Shown here piece after piece: positions 37,068 through 45,480 of a stretch of 64,000 nt of DNA. Origin of the DNA: Sphingopyxis sp. GW247-27LB (GTDB lineage Bacteria > Pseudomonadota > Alphaproteobacteria > Sphingomonadales > Sphingomonadaceae); NCBI RefSeq assembly GCF_002277025.1, contig NZ_NIWD01000008.1, positions 547,501 through 611,500 on the forward strand. The letters are read 5' to 3'. The first letter of the stretch is position 1. Every line of letters begins with the position of its first letter. Position numbers and translations under genes: made by a program. The notes under the pieces were generated by a model, which was not told where the DNA came from, searched no databases, and was given only the letters and a program-made list of their open reading frames with translations.

Positions 37068-39281
37068 CTATTCGCTGGTCGGGAAGCCGCGGCGTTCGAG
37101 CAGCGCCTTCACGTCGGGGTCGCGGCCGCGGAAGGCGCGATAGGCTTCGGCGCGGTCGGTTTCGTTCCCGGTCATCAGCAATATGGTGCGGAAGCGGTCG
37201 GCGACCTTGCGGTCCCACGGCCCGCCGGCCTCGGTGAAGGCGGCCCAGGTGTCGGCGTCCATCGTTTCGGACCAAAGATAGCTATAATAGCCCGCCGAAT
37301 AGGCGTCCGAGCTGAACAAATGGCCGAATTGCGGCAGGCGGTGCCGCATCACGATTTCCTTCGGCATTCCGATTTCCTTGAGCGTGTCGCGCTCGAAGGC
37401 ATCGATGTCGGTGACGGGCGTGGTGCGGTCGTGGAGCTTCATGTCGACGATCGCGCTCGCCAGATATTCGACCGTCTCGAATCCCTGGTTGAACTTCTGG
37501 CTCGCGAGAATCTTATCGACCAGCGCCTGCGGCATCGGCTCGCCGGTCTTGTAGTGCGTCGCATATTTCGACAGGATTTCCGGCGTCATCAGCCAATTCT
37601 CGTTCACCTGGCTCGGATATTCGACGAAGTCGCGCGGCACGCCCGCGAGCCACGGATATGTCACCTGCTGGAGCAGATAATGGATGCCGTGGCCGAACTC
37701 GTGGAACAGGGTAGAGGCGTCGTCGAGGCTGACGAGCGTCGGAACGCCCTTCGCGCCCTCGGTGAAATTATTGTTGTTCGACGCGAGCACGTTGCGTTCG
37801 CCGCCGAGCGTCTGCTGGCTGCGATAGGTGGTCATCCACGCGCCCGAACGCTTCCCGTCGCGCGCGAAATTGTCGAGATAGAGGAGCCCGACATTCTCGT
37901 TCGTCTTGAGGTTATAGACCTCGAACGTTCGCACCTTGGGGTCGAAGACGGGGACCGTGCCGGTGTTTTCCCTGAAGCCGAGATCGTAGAGCTGGCCCGC
38001 CGACCAGAACATCGCGTCGACCAGCTTGTCGAGCTGGAGATAGGGCTTTACCTCGCTTTCATCGAGGTCGTATTTCGCCTTGCGGACCTTCTCGGCATAA
38101 TAGCGATAGTCCCACGGCTCGATGGTGATCTGCGGTCCCCCGCCTGCCTTTGGGCCGGCCTTCGCGTCGGCATCGGCGATCGCCTGCATGTCCGCCACCT
38201 CCTCATGGACGCGCGCGACCGCGGCGGGCCAGACCTTCATCATCAGATCCATCGCGTTGGCGGGCGTCTTCGCCATCGTGTCGGCCATGCGATAGTCGGC
38301 GTGGGTCTTGAAGCCGAGCAGTTCGGCACGCGCCTGGCGCAGCTTCAGGATCGCGGCGATCGTCGTATTGGTGTCGTTCGCGTCGCCATTGTCGCCGCGG
38401 CCCACGAAGGCGCGCCAGACCTTTTCGCGAAGCGCGCGGCTGGTCGCATTCTGCAGCACCGGCTGGGCAGACGAGCGGGTGTTCTTGATCGCCCACTGGC
38501 CAGGCTTGCCCTGTGCCGCAGCGGCATCGGCGAGCGAGGCGACGAAGGCGGGCTCGAGCCCGGCGAGTTCGGCTTCGTCGGTGACGAAGGTGTAGAGCTT
38601 TTCATCGGCGAGCAGCTTCGACGAAAAGGCCGAGAACAGGCCCTCGAGCTCGGAATTCATCGCGACGAGCTTCGCCTTGTCGGGCGCCGACAGATTGGCG
38701 CCGTCGCGCACCATCTCGTCATAGCTGCGCTCGACGATGCGGATCTGCTGGGCGTCGAGACCGCTGTCATGGCGCTTGTCGTAGACCGCCTTGTAGCGCG
38801 CGAAGAGACCCGGATCGAGGAAGAGTTCGGTATAGAAGCTCGACAGTTTCGGGCTCCATTCGGCGTCGATCGCCTCGACCCGCGCGGTCGACTTGTTCGA
38901 GGTCTGGACGCCCCACACCGCGTAGAGGCGGTCCATCGTGTCGCCCGCGAGCATCATCGGGACGAAGGTGTTGTCGAAGGTCGCGGCTTCGGGATTGTCG
39001 ATCACCGCCTGCACCTCGGCCTTCACCTCCGCCATCGCCTTGGTGAAGGCGTCGGGGAACAGCTCGGGGTCCATCTTGTCCCACGGCGGCACCCCTTCGA
39101 AGGGGCCGGTCCATTTGGCGAGCAGCGGATTGTCGCCCGCGGGTGCGGTGGCGGCCGGAGCGGCGGAGGGCTCGGCGGCGGAGGCGGTCTGGATGTCCAT
39201 GCCGCTATAACCCGCAAACAGGGCAGTGGATGCAAGCAGCATCGACAGCTTGCGGCGAGGGGGCGCGTTGCGCGGCATCAT
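37068..39281 (-). CDS. M3 family zinc metallopeptidase (dipeptidyl carboxypeptidase-like), exported
   Basis: A 737-aa peptidase of the thimet/Dcp family. The zinc motif HEFGH is at 527-531 in ASTLFHEFGHGIHYLLQQ, and the third ligand Glu lies in the helix about 25 residues later (FVEYPSQVNENWL). The closing YLWSETMDADTWAAF block matches Dcp. The N-terminus has a basic then hydrophobic stretch (RRKLSMLLASTALFAGYSG) indicating export, so it probably removes C-terminal dipeptides in the periplasm. It is longer than E. coli Dcp because of the signal and an Ala/Pro linker. It appears to be monocistronic. Confidence 0.94.
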   Translation of the reverse strand: MMPRNAPPRRKLSMLLASTALFAGYSGMDIQTASAAEPSAAPAATAPAGDNPLLAKWTGPFEGVPPWDKMDPELFPDAFTKAMAEVKAEVQAVIDNPEAATFDNTFVPMMLAGDTMDRLYAVWGVQTSNKSTARVEAIDAEWSPKLSSFYTELFLDPGLFARYKAVYDKRHDSGLDAQQIRIVERSYDEMVRDGANLSAPDKAKLVAMNSELEGLFSAFSSKLLADEKLYTFVTDEAELAGLEPAFVASLADAAAAQGKPGQWAIKNTRSSAQPVLQNATSRALREKVWRAFVGRGDNGDANDTNTTIAAILKLRQARAELLGFKTHADYRMADTMAKTPANAMDLMMKVWPAAVARVHEEVADMQAIADADAKAGPKAGGGPQITIEPWDYRYYAEKVRKAKYDLDESEVKPYLQLDKLVDAMFWSAGQLYDLGFRENTGTVPVFDPKVRTFEVYNLKTNENVGLLYLDNFARDGKRSGAWMTTYRSQQTLGGERNVLASNNNNFTEGAKGVPTLVSLDDASTLFHEFGHGIHYLLQQVTYPWLAGVPRDFVEYPSQVNENWLMTPEILSKYATHYKTGEPMPQALVDKILASQKFNQGFETVEYLASAIVDMKLHDRTTPVTDIDAFERDTLKEIGMPKEIVMRHRLPQFGHLFSSDAYSAGYYSYLWSETMDADTWAAFTEAGGPWDRKVADRFRTILLMTGNETDRAEAYRAFRGRDPDVKALLERRGFPTSE

Positions 39282-39358
39282 GAAGTCTCCCGGAGAAACA
39301 GGTTTCGGACGAAACCGGATTCGCCTGTCCTAGCCGGATAAGACGGCGCCGCGCAAGC

Positions 39359-40228
39359 TCAGCCGCCGAACATCGGCTGCGCGAGGCCCGGCACATCGAC
39401 GCGGAAGGTGAAGAGGCCGCCCGCGTGCGGCTGCGCCTTGCGCTCCGCGTCGGTCAGATTCTTGCCCGCGCTGGTGACGAAGGCAGTCATGAGGTCGGCG
39501 CCGCCGAAGGCGATCATCGTCGGGCGCTGCACCGGAAGCTCGACCGTCTGGAGGAGTTCGCCTGCGGGCGACAGGCGCACGACGCGCCAGCCGTCCCACA
39601 GCGCCGACCAGTAGCAGCCCTCGGCGTCGACCGCGGCGCCGTCGGGGCGGCCGGCGCTGAGTTCGAACTGGTGGAAGATGCGCCCGTCGCTCAGCGTTCC
39701 GGCGGCGGCGTCGACGTCATAGGCGCGCACCGCATGGGTCGGGGTGTCGGCGTGGTAGAAGATGCGACCGTCGGGACTGAAGGCGGCTCCGTTGCTCGTC
39801 GTCACGCCGCCGAAGATTTCGGTCAGCGATCCGTCGGGATCGAGGCGATAGAGCGCCGCCCGCGGGTTCGCCTTGTCGCTCGTCAGGCTGCCGACCCAGA
39901 GCCGACCAAGGGCGTCGACGCAGCCGTCGTTGAAGCGCTGCTCGGGCTTGTCCGCCAGCGCAGCCTGGCCGAACGGGCGCGGCACGTCGCCCCAGGCGTC
40001 GATCAGCGCGCAGCCGTCCTCGAGCGCGGCGATGAGTCCGCCACTCGCGCGCGGCGCGATGCAGCCGACCTGTTGATCGAGGATCATCACCGCGTCGGCG
40101 CCCGTTGTCGGATCGGTGCGGTGGATTTCGCGGCCTTCGATATCGACCCAATAGAGGCACTGTTCCTGGGCGCTCCAGCGCGGCGATTCGCCGAGCAAGG
40201 CGCCGGCATCGAGAAGAAGGTCGACCAT
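39359..40228 (-). CDS. SMP-30/gluconolactonase family protein
   Basis: A 289-aa six-bladed beta-propeller. ALLGESPRWSAQEQCLYWVD carries the first metal-ligand Glu, QRFNDGCVDALGRLWVG the Asn/Asp ligands, and SNGAAFSPDGRIFYHADT and RPDGAAVDAEGCYWSALW the later blades. Members hydrolyse sugar lactones or related lactones with a divalent metal. No signal peptide is seen, so it is cytoplasmic. I use the ATG at 40228 since the open frame above it lacks protein character. Its neighbours give no pathway clue. Confidence 0.92.
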   Translation of the reverse strand: MVDLLLDAGALLGESPRWSAQEQCLYWVDIEGREIHRTDPTTGADAVMILDQQVGCIAPRASGGLIAALEDGCALIDAWGDVPRPFGQAALADKPEQRFNDGCVDALGRLWVGSLTSDKANPRAALYRLDPDGSLTEIFGGVTTSNGAAFSPDGRIFYHADTPTHAVRAYDVDAAAGTLSDGRIFHQFELSAGRPDGAAVDAEGCYWSALWDGWRVVRLSPAGELLQTVELPVQRPTMIAFGGADLMTAFVTSAGKNLTDAERKAQPHAGGLFTFRVDVPGLAQPMFGG

Positions 40229-40360
40229 GTGCGGGGGTTTAGCGCGGGTGGTCGTCGCTGCCCAGCGCTCGACCACGGCTGCAATCCTATTCGTCGCCCC
40301 AGCCAAGATGAGATCATGTTGTTTGCAGATGTGCCGGTTGCCGACCCGCCCCTCTGTCTC

Positions 40361-40463
40361 GTCACCCCTGAACTTGTTTCAGGGTCCATGGCCTGCCGTT
40401 TTCTTCAACGCAGCGCGGAACGAGAGGTCCGGCCATGGATGCTGAAACAAGTTCAGCATGACG
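40361..40463. repeat. interspersed palindromic repeat, family B, copy 2
   Basis: It has the same ends as the unit at 32434-32535 (gtcacccctgaacttgtttc ... tgaaacaagttcagcatgac) with an unrelated centre. It lies in the 436-bp gap between the SMP-30 gene and the acyl-CoA dehydrogenase. The only other element I see in that gap is the ACGT motif at 40573-40592. Confidence 0.85.
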
Positions 40464-40572
40464 AAGTTGGAAATGGGCGGGCCTGCGCGGGGATGAAGCG
40501 ATACACCGACTACGGCTTTTGCCTTCGCGGCGGCGACGCGAAAGAAGTTTCCCGCCGTAGCGTCATTTCTAC

Positions 40573-40592
40573 TTGACGTGCACGTAAACGTA
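40573..40592 (+). promoter_or_regulatory. ACGT-repeat operator-like motif upstream of the acyl-CoA dehydrogenase
   Basis: ttgacgtgcacgtaaacgta contains three acgt cores spaced 6 bp apart, including the palindrome acgtgcacgt (40576-40585). It also supplies a ttgacg -35-like hexamer. It lies about 75 bp before the start of the beta-oxidation operon. Similar ACGT-based sites are known for MerR-type regulators of acyl-CoA and branched-chain catabolism, so a regulatory role is inferred. Confidence 0.5.
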
Positions 40593-40664
40593 AGGTCTCT
40601 TGGCCACCGAAGATTGCGGCCGACTCTCCGCTCGCGTTCGGCTGCCTCCAAGGAAAGGAAGATG

Positions 40665-41819
40665 ATGTCGCTCGATAACCTCTCGCGCACCGCCTACAAC
40701 GAGGATCATGAGGCGTTCCGCGCGACGGTGCGCCAGTTCCTCGAAAAGGAAGTCGCGCCGAACGCCGCGCAATGGGCGGAGGACAAGATCGTCCCCAAGT
40801 CGATCTGGCCCAAGGCCGGCGAGATCGGCATGCTGTGCCCGACGGTTCCCGAAGCCTATGGCGGGCTCGGGCTCGACTTCGGCTATAATGCGATCGTCGA
40901 CGAGGAAAGCGCCTATTACGGCCGCGCGACGACGGGCTTCTCGCTCCAGTCGGACATCGTCACCAGCTACATCGTCAAATATGGCAGCGAAGAGCAGAAG
41001 AAGCACTGGCTGCCCAAGATGGTCTCGGGCGAGGTGATCACCGCGATCGCGATGACCGAGCCAGGCACCGGCTCCGACCTTCAGGGGATGCGGACGACCG
41101 CGAAGAAGGATGGCAATCACTATGTCATCAACGGGTCGAAGACCTTCATCACCAACGGGCAGAACGCCGACCTGATCCTCGTCTGCGTCAAGACCGACAC
41201 CGAGGTGCAGCCGGCGTGGAAGGGCGTGTCGATCGTCCTCGTCGAGGCCGATCGCGAGGGTTTCCAGCGCGGCCGCAACCTCGACAAGATCGGGCAGGAC
41301 GAGGCCGACACGTCGGAGCTGTTCTTCAACGACGTCCGCGTGCCGATCACCAACTGCCTCGGCGAAGAGGGGCAGGGCTTCATCTATCTGATGAGCGAAC
41401 TGCCCCAGGAACGCCTGTCGATCGCAGTTTCTGCGCAGGCCTCGGCGCAGCGCGCCTTCGACGACACGGTTGAATATACCCGCGACCGCAAGGCGTTCGG
41501 CAAGCCGATCCTCGATTTCCAGAACAGCCGCTTCGTCCTCGCGGACCTCAAGGCAAAGTTGCAGGTCGGCTGGGCGCACCTCGACTGGGCGCTCGCGCGC
41601 CACATGAAGAAGGAGCTCACCCCCGAAGAGGGTGCCGCGGCGAAGCTGTGGCACACCGACCTCCAGTGGGAGGTGATGGACAAGTGCCTCCAGCTGTTCG
41701 GCGGATCGGGTTACATGAACGAATATCCGATCGCCCGCGCCTGGCGCGCGGCGCGCGTGACGCGCATCTTCGGCGGCACGAACGAGATCATGAAGGAACT
41801 GATCGGGCGGAAATTGTAA
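40665..41819 (+). CDS. acyl-CoA dehydrogenase (long-chain type)
   Basis: A 384-aa flavoprotein catalysing alpha,beta-dehydrogenation of acyl-CoA. AIAMTEPGTGSDLQGMRTTA is the FAD/substrate signature, and QLFGGSGYMNEYPIARAWR precedes the C-terminal IFGGTNEIMKELIGRKL. The Gly in IFGGT replaces the catalytic Glu of medium-chain enzymes. As in mammalian long-chain acyl-CoA dehydrogenase, the base is then expected in ELPQERLSIA, which is present. The ATG at 40665 is best spaced from aaagga; the preceding codon is also ATG. First gene of a four-gene acyl-CoA operon. Confidence 0.94.
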   Translation: MSLDNLSRTAYNEDHEAFRATVRQFLEKEVAPNAAQWAEDKIVPKSIWPKAGEIGMLCPTVPEAYGGLGLDFGYNAIVDEESAYYGRATTGFSLQSDIVTSYIVKYGSEEQKKHWLPKMVSGEVITAIAMTEPGTGSDLQGMRTTAKKDGNHYVINGSKTFITNGQNADLILVCVKTDTEVQPAWKGVSIVLVEADREGFQRGRNLDKIGQDEADTSELFFNDVRVPITNCLGEEGQGFIYLMSELPQERLSIAVSAQASAQRAFDDTVEYTRDRKAFGKPILDFQNSRFVLADLKAKLQVGWAHLDWALARHMKKELTPEEGAAAKLWHTDLQWEVMDKCLQLFGGSGYMNEYPIARAWRAARVTRIFGGTNEIMKELIGRKL

Positions 41820-41941
41820 CCCCGCCCGCTTGCGGGAGGGGCAGCGAGCTTGCTCGCTAGTCGCAGCGGGGTGGGCGATCTCACCCCCGGATGCTCGCTC
41901 CGCTCGCGCCCACCCCTAACCCCTCCCGCCTGCGGGAGGGG
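41820..41941. repeat. interspersed palindromic repeat, family A subtype I
   Basis: Bounded by ccccgcccgcttgcgggagg (one change from the family consensus) and cccctcccgcctgcgggagg. The interior matches the copies at 29753 and 43144. It starts 1 bp after the dehydrogenase stop codon and fills the gap to the thiolase gene. Confidence 0.85.
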
Positions 41942-41964
41942 AACAGATGTGAAAGGAATTCCCC

Positions 41965-43134
41965 ATGGCTACAGCCTATATCGTCGACGCCGTTCGCACC
42001 GCCGGCGGCCGTCGCGGCGGCCGGCTCGCCGGCACGCACCCCGTCGACCTCGGCGCCGCGGTGTTCGACGCGATCGCCGACCGCAATGATTTCGATACCT
42101 CGAAGATCGACGACGTCATCACCGGCTGCGTGTCGCAGGGCGGCCAGCAGACGATGGACCTCGGCCGCAACGCGGTGCTTGCGTCGAAGCTGCCCGACTC
42201 GATTCCCGCGGTCACCATCGACCGCCAGTGCGGATCGTCGCAGCAGGCGGTGCAGTTCGCGGCGCAGGGCGTGATGTCGGGGACGCAGGACATGGTGCTC
42301 GCCAGCGGCATCGAAAGCATGACGCGGGTGCCGATGGGCAGCGTCGCGACGCTGTTCATGAAGGAGGGGCTCGGCAATTATAAATCGCCGCGGCTCGAGG
42401 AAAAATATCCCGGCATCATGTTCAGCCAGTTCATGGGCGCCGAAATGATCGTCAAGAAGCATGGCTTCACCAAGGACGATCTCGACGCCTTCGCGCTCGA
42501 AAGCCACCGCCGCGCCATCGCGGCGACCGAGGCCGGCCTGTTCGATCGCGAGATCGTGCCGGTCGAGATCGAGACGGCCGAGGGCAAGCAATGGCACAAG
42601 GTCGACGAGGGCATCCGCTTCGACGCGACGCTGGAGAGCATCGCGGGGGTGAAGCTGCTCCAGGAAGGCGGCACGATCACCGCCGCGACCTCGAGCCAGA
42701 TCTGCGACGGATCGTCGGCGGTGCTCGTCTGTTCCGAACAGGCGCTGAAGGACCACGGCCTGACCCCGCGCGCGCGCATCCATCATGTGTCGGTCACCGC
42801 GGGCGACCCGGTGATCATGCTCGAGGAGCCGCTGTTCGCGACCGAGCGCGCGCTCAAGAAGGCGGGGCTCAAGATCGACGATATCGACGTCTATGAAGTC
42901 AACGAGGCGTTCGCCCCGGTGCCGCTCGCGTGGCTCAAATATCTGGGCGCCGATCACGCGCGGCTCAACGTCCACGGCGGCGCGATCGCGCTCGGCCACC
43001 CGCTCGGTGCCTCGGGCGCCAAGCTGATGGCGACGCTGCTGAACGCGCTCGAAGCGCGCGGCGGCAAATACGGGCTGCAGACGATGTGCGAGGGCGGCGG
43101 CCAGGCCAACGTCACGATCATCGAGCGATTGTAA
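41965..43134 (+). CDS. acetyl-CoA C-acyltransferase (thiolase)
   Basis: A 389-aa thiolase cleaving 3-ketoacyl-CoA, or condensing acetyl-CoA. The nucleophilic Cys is in VTIDRQCGSSQQAVQFA, the catalytic His in HGGAIALGHPLGASGAK and the second Cys in MCEGGGQANVTIIERL. The N-terminus (AYIVDAVRTAGGRRGGRL) is typical. It follows the acyl-CoA dehydrogenase across a family A repeat and precedes a short-chain dehydrogenase, fitting beta-oxidation. A biosynthetic acetoacetyl-CoA role cannot be excluded. Confidence 0.95.
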   Translation: MATAYIVDAVRTAGGRRGGRLAGTHPVDLGAAVFDAIADRNDFDTSKIDDVITGCVSQGGQQTMDLGRNAVLASKLPDSIPAVTIDRQCGSSQQAVQFAAQGVMSGTQDMVLASGIESMTRVPMGSVATLFMKEGLGNYKSPRLEEKYPGIMFSQFMGAEMIVKKHGFTKDDLDAFALESHRRAIAATEAGLFDREIVPVEIETAEGKQWHKVDEGIRFDATLESIAGVKLLQEGGTITAATSSQICDGSSAVLVCSEQALKDHGLTPRARIHHVSVTAGDPVIMLEEPLFATERALKKAGLKIDDIDVYEVNEAFAPVPLAWLKYLGADHARLNVHGGAIALGHPLGASGAKLMATLLNALEARGGKYGLQTMCEGGGQANVTIIERL

Positions 43135-43143
43135 CGATCTACG

Positions 43144-43267
43144 CCCTCCCCTTCAGGGGAGGGCAGCGAGACTTGGCAGCTTGCTGCCTAGTCGCAGCGG
43201 GTGGGGTCCATCGGCCTTGCTCTGCGCCGCGAAACCCCACCCCAACCCCTCCCCTGAAGGGGAGGGG
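43144..43267. repeat. interspersed palindromic repeat, family A subtype I
   Basis: Bounded by ccctccccttcaggggaggg and cccctcccctgaaggggagg: the hairpin tips differ from other copies but remain complementary. The interior gcagcgagacttggcagctt...gtcgcagcgggtgggg matches the copies at 29753 and 41820. It begins 9 bp behind the thiolase stop codon. Confidence 0.85.
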
Positions 43268-43286
43268 CTTTAGTTAGGAGAAACCC

Positions 43287-44069
43287 ATGAAACTCGATTC
43301 CACCATATCCGCCGTCGTCACCGGCGGCGCCTCGGGCCTCGGCGCCGCCACCGCCCGCGCGCTCGCCGCCAAGGGCGTCAAGGTCGCGATCTTCGACCTG
43401 CAGGAAGAAAAGGGCAAGGCGATCGCCGAGGAACTCGGCGGCGTCTTCTGCGAATGCAACGTCACCGACGACGCGTCGGTCGACGCGGCCTTTGAAAAGG
43501 CACGCGCCGCGCACGGCCAGGAGCGCATCCTCGTCAACTGCGCGGGCACCGGCAATGCGATCAAGACCGCGAGCCGCTCGAAGGAAGACGGCAGCATCAA
43601 GCATTTCCCGCTCGACGCTTTCAACTGGATCATCCAGATCAACCTCGTCGGCACCTTCCGCTGCATCGCGAAATCGGCGGCGGGCATGCTGACGCTCGAC
43701 CCGATGGCGGACGGCGAGCGCGGCGCGATCGTCAACACCGCGAGCGTCGCGGCCGAGGACGGGCAGATCGGCCAGGCGGCCTATTCGGCGTCGAAGGGCG
43801 GCGTCGTCGGCATGACGCTCCCCATCGCGCGCGACCTCAATAACGAGAATATCCGCGTCAACACCATCTTGCCGGGCATCTTCGACACCCCGCTGCTCGC
43901 CGGCGCGCCGCAGAATGTCCGCGATGCGCTCGGTGCCTCGGTGCTCAACCCGAAGCGCCTCGGCAACCCCGACGAATATGCGAACCTCGCGCTCTGCATG
44001 ATCGAGAACGGCTATTTCAACGGTGAGGACGTCCGCCTCGACGGCGGCATCCGCATGGCGCCGCGCTGA
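43287..44069 (+). CDS. SDR-family 3-hydroxyacyl-CoA dehydrogenase (type II-like)
   Basis: A 260-aa classical short-chain dehydrogenase. The NAD-binding TGGASGLGAATARAL, the acidic strand end IFDLQ and LVNCAGTGNA precede the catalytic NTASVAAEDGQIGQAAYSAS block with Tyr and then Lys (YSASKGGVVGM). LPGIFDTPLLA follows. These details match the HSD17B10/type II 3-hydroxyacyl-CoA dehydrogenase group, which supplies the third step of beta-oxidation. No separate enoyl-CoA hydratase is in this operon. Confidence 0.93.
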   Translation: MKLDSTISAVVTGGASGLGAATARALAAKGVKVAIFDLQEEKGKAIAEELGGVFCECNVTDDASVDAAFEKARAAHGQERILVNCAGTGNAIKTASRSKEDGSIKHFPLDAFNWIIQINLVGTFRCIAKSAAGMLTLDPMADGERGAIVNTASVAAEDGQIGQAAYSASKGGVVGMTLPIARDLNNENIRVNTILPGIFDTPLLAGAPQNVRDALGASVLNPKRLGNPDEYANLALCMIENGYFNGEDVRLDGGIRMAPR

Positions 44070-44070
44070 T

Positions 44071-44508
44071 ATGGCGAAACCGGAAAGCTGGCGGCTCGAC
44101 GCCGCCAGCTACCCCGTCTGCGAAGAATTCCAGACGCGCTTTCAGGACATGGACATCAACGGCCACCTCAACAATGTGGCCTTCGCGGCGTTGTTCGAAA
44201 GCAGCCGCGTGTTGCTGAACCGCCGGGTGCGTCCGCTCGGCGAGCGGGCGACGAACGAGCGGACGATGGTCGCCGCGGTCGAGATCAACTATCTCGCCGA
44301 GGGGAATTTCCCCGACCCGGTCCGGATCGCGACCGGCATTGGCCGCATCGGCACGTCGAGCTGGACGATCGTCCAGGCGATGTTTCAGAACGGCGGCGCG
44401 ATCGCGACCTGCGACACGGTGGTCGTGTGCCGCACCGACAATCAGGCGAGGCCGCTGCGCGCGGAGATTGTCGCCGAACTGAACGCGAATCTTGCCCGTC
44501 CGGGCTAG
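44071..44508 (+). CDS. acyl-CoA thioesterase, 4HBT hotdog family
   Basis: A 145-aa single hotdog-fold protein. The motif FQTRFQDMDINGHLNNVAFA contains the catalytic Asp of 4-hydroxybenzoyl-CoA-type thioesterases, followed by the long helix ALFESSRVLLNRRV. The ATG is 1 bp behind the dehydrogenase stop codon, so it is the last gene of the acyl-CoA operon. It probably releases free acid from a CoA ester when the pathway is overloaded. Its 3' end overlaps the convergent small membrane gene by 4 bp. Confidence 0.9.
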   Translation: MAKPESWRLDAASYPVCEEFQTRFQDMDINGHLNNVAFAALFESSRVLLNRRVRPLGERATNERTMVAAVEINYLAEGNFPDPVRIATGIGRIGTSSWTIVQAMFQNGGAIATCDTVVVCRTDNQARPLRAEIVAELNANLARPG

Positions 44509-44759
44509 ATTTCATCGGATGTCGAACGGGATGGCGAGCGCTCGAGTCTCCAGCCCGAAATAGCCCAGAGCAGCAGGCCGGCGAACAGTGCGCCGAAGAT
44601 GAAGATCGAGACCCAGAATTTGCCGGGATTTTCGGCGAGGCTCGTCACATGACCCCGAAATGCAAATCGGCCGTCGATCACGTCGATGGCTAGGCCGGCC
44701 ACCCCGATGAAACCTATCGCCCCAAGCAAAAATCGGCCAGCTCGAGGGCGAAGTTTCAT
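44505..44759 (-). CDS. small membrane protein (84 aa)
   Basis: Two hydrophobic segments (FLLGAIGFIGVAGLAIDVI and FWVSIFIFGALFAGLLLWAI) separated by a polar loop, with a basic N-terminus and a Ser/Arg-rich tail. I do not recognise a family. It lies 8 bp behind gmk on the same strand and may be co-transcribed with it. Confidence 0.65.
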   Translation of the reverse strand: MKLRPRAGRFLLGAIGFIGVAGLAIDVIDGRFAFRGHVTSLAENPGKFWVSIFIFGALFAGLLLWAISGWRLERSPSRSTSDEI

Positions 44760-44767
44760 TGCTCGCT

Positions 44768-45430
44768 CTACAGCTTCTTGTCCGCGTCGGGCACCGAGCG
44801 GATCAGGTCGCGCGCGAAGCCGATCAGCCCGATCTGGCGGCGGCGCTTCAGCCGCTCGGCGCGCAGGATCGCGCGCACCTCGTCGAAACAGCCATCGACA
44901 TCGTCGTTGATCAGGACATAGTCGTAGCCGTCCCAGTGGCTGATCTCGTTCGCGGCGCGCTCCATGCGCGCGGCGATCACCTCATCGCTGTCGGTACCCC
45001 GCGACCGCAGCCGGCGTTCCAGCTCCTCCATCGTCGGCGGCAATACGAAGACGCGCACGACGTCGGGGCCGGCTTCCTGATAAAGCTGCTGCGCGCCCTG
45101 CCAGTCGATGTCGAAGAGCACGTCCTTGCCCGCGGCGAGCAGCGCCTCGACCGGCGCGCGCGGCGTGCCGTAACGGTGGCCGAAGACATGCGCCCATTCG
45201 AGAAACTCACCGTCGGCCGCCATCTTCTTGAAGGTTTCGGTGTCGACGAAGTGATAGTGGACCCCGTCGACCTCGCCCGGACGCGGCGGGCGCGTCGTCG
45301 CCGAGATCGACAGCGCGATGTCGCTGTCGGCGTCGAGCATCATGCGCGAGATGGTGGTCTTGCCCGCGCCCGAGGGTGAGGAGAGGACGAACAGGACGCC
45401 GCGGCGGTTCAGGTGGACGCTTTCGGTCAT
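44768..45430 (-). CDS. gmk: guanylate kinase
   Basis: A 220-aa P-loop kinase phosphorylating GMP to GDP. The Walker A is VLSSPSGAGKTTISRM, and SISATTRPPRPGEVDGVHYH is the GMP-binding region with the conserved Ser and Arg residues. LFDIDWQGAQQL carries the Walker B-like Asp, and the family lid segment follows. Length is standard. It is transcribed divergently from a DUF2585-type membrane protein. Confidence 0.97.
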   Translation of the reverse strand: MTESVHLNRRGVLFVLSSPSGAGKTTISRMMLDADSDIALSISATTRPPRPGEVDGVHYHFVDTETFKKMAADGEFLEWAHVFGHRYGTPRAPVEALLAAGKDVLFDIDWQGAQQLYQEAGPDVVRVFVLPPTMEELERRLRSRGTDSDEVIAARMERAANEISHWDGYDYVLINDDVDGCFDEVRAILRAERLKRRRQIGLIGFARDLIRSVPDADKKL

Positions 45431-45480
45431 GCGCGCTATTCGCGCGGGGAAGGGCGGCGGTCAAGCGGGAAGGGGCGGCG

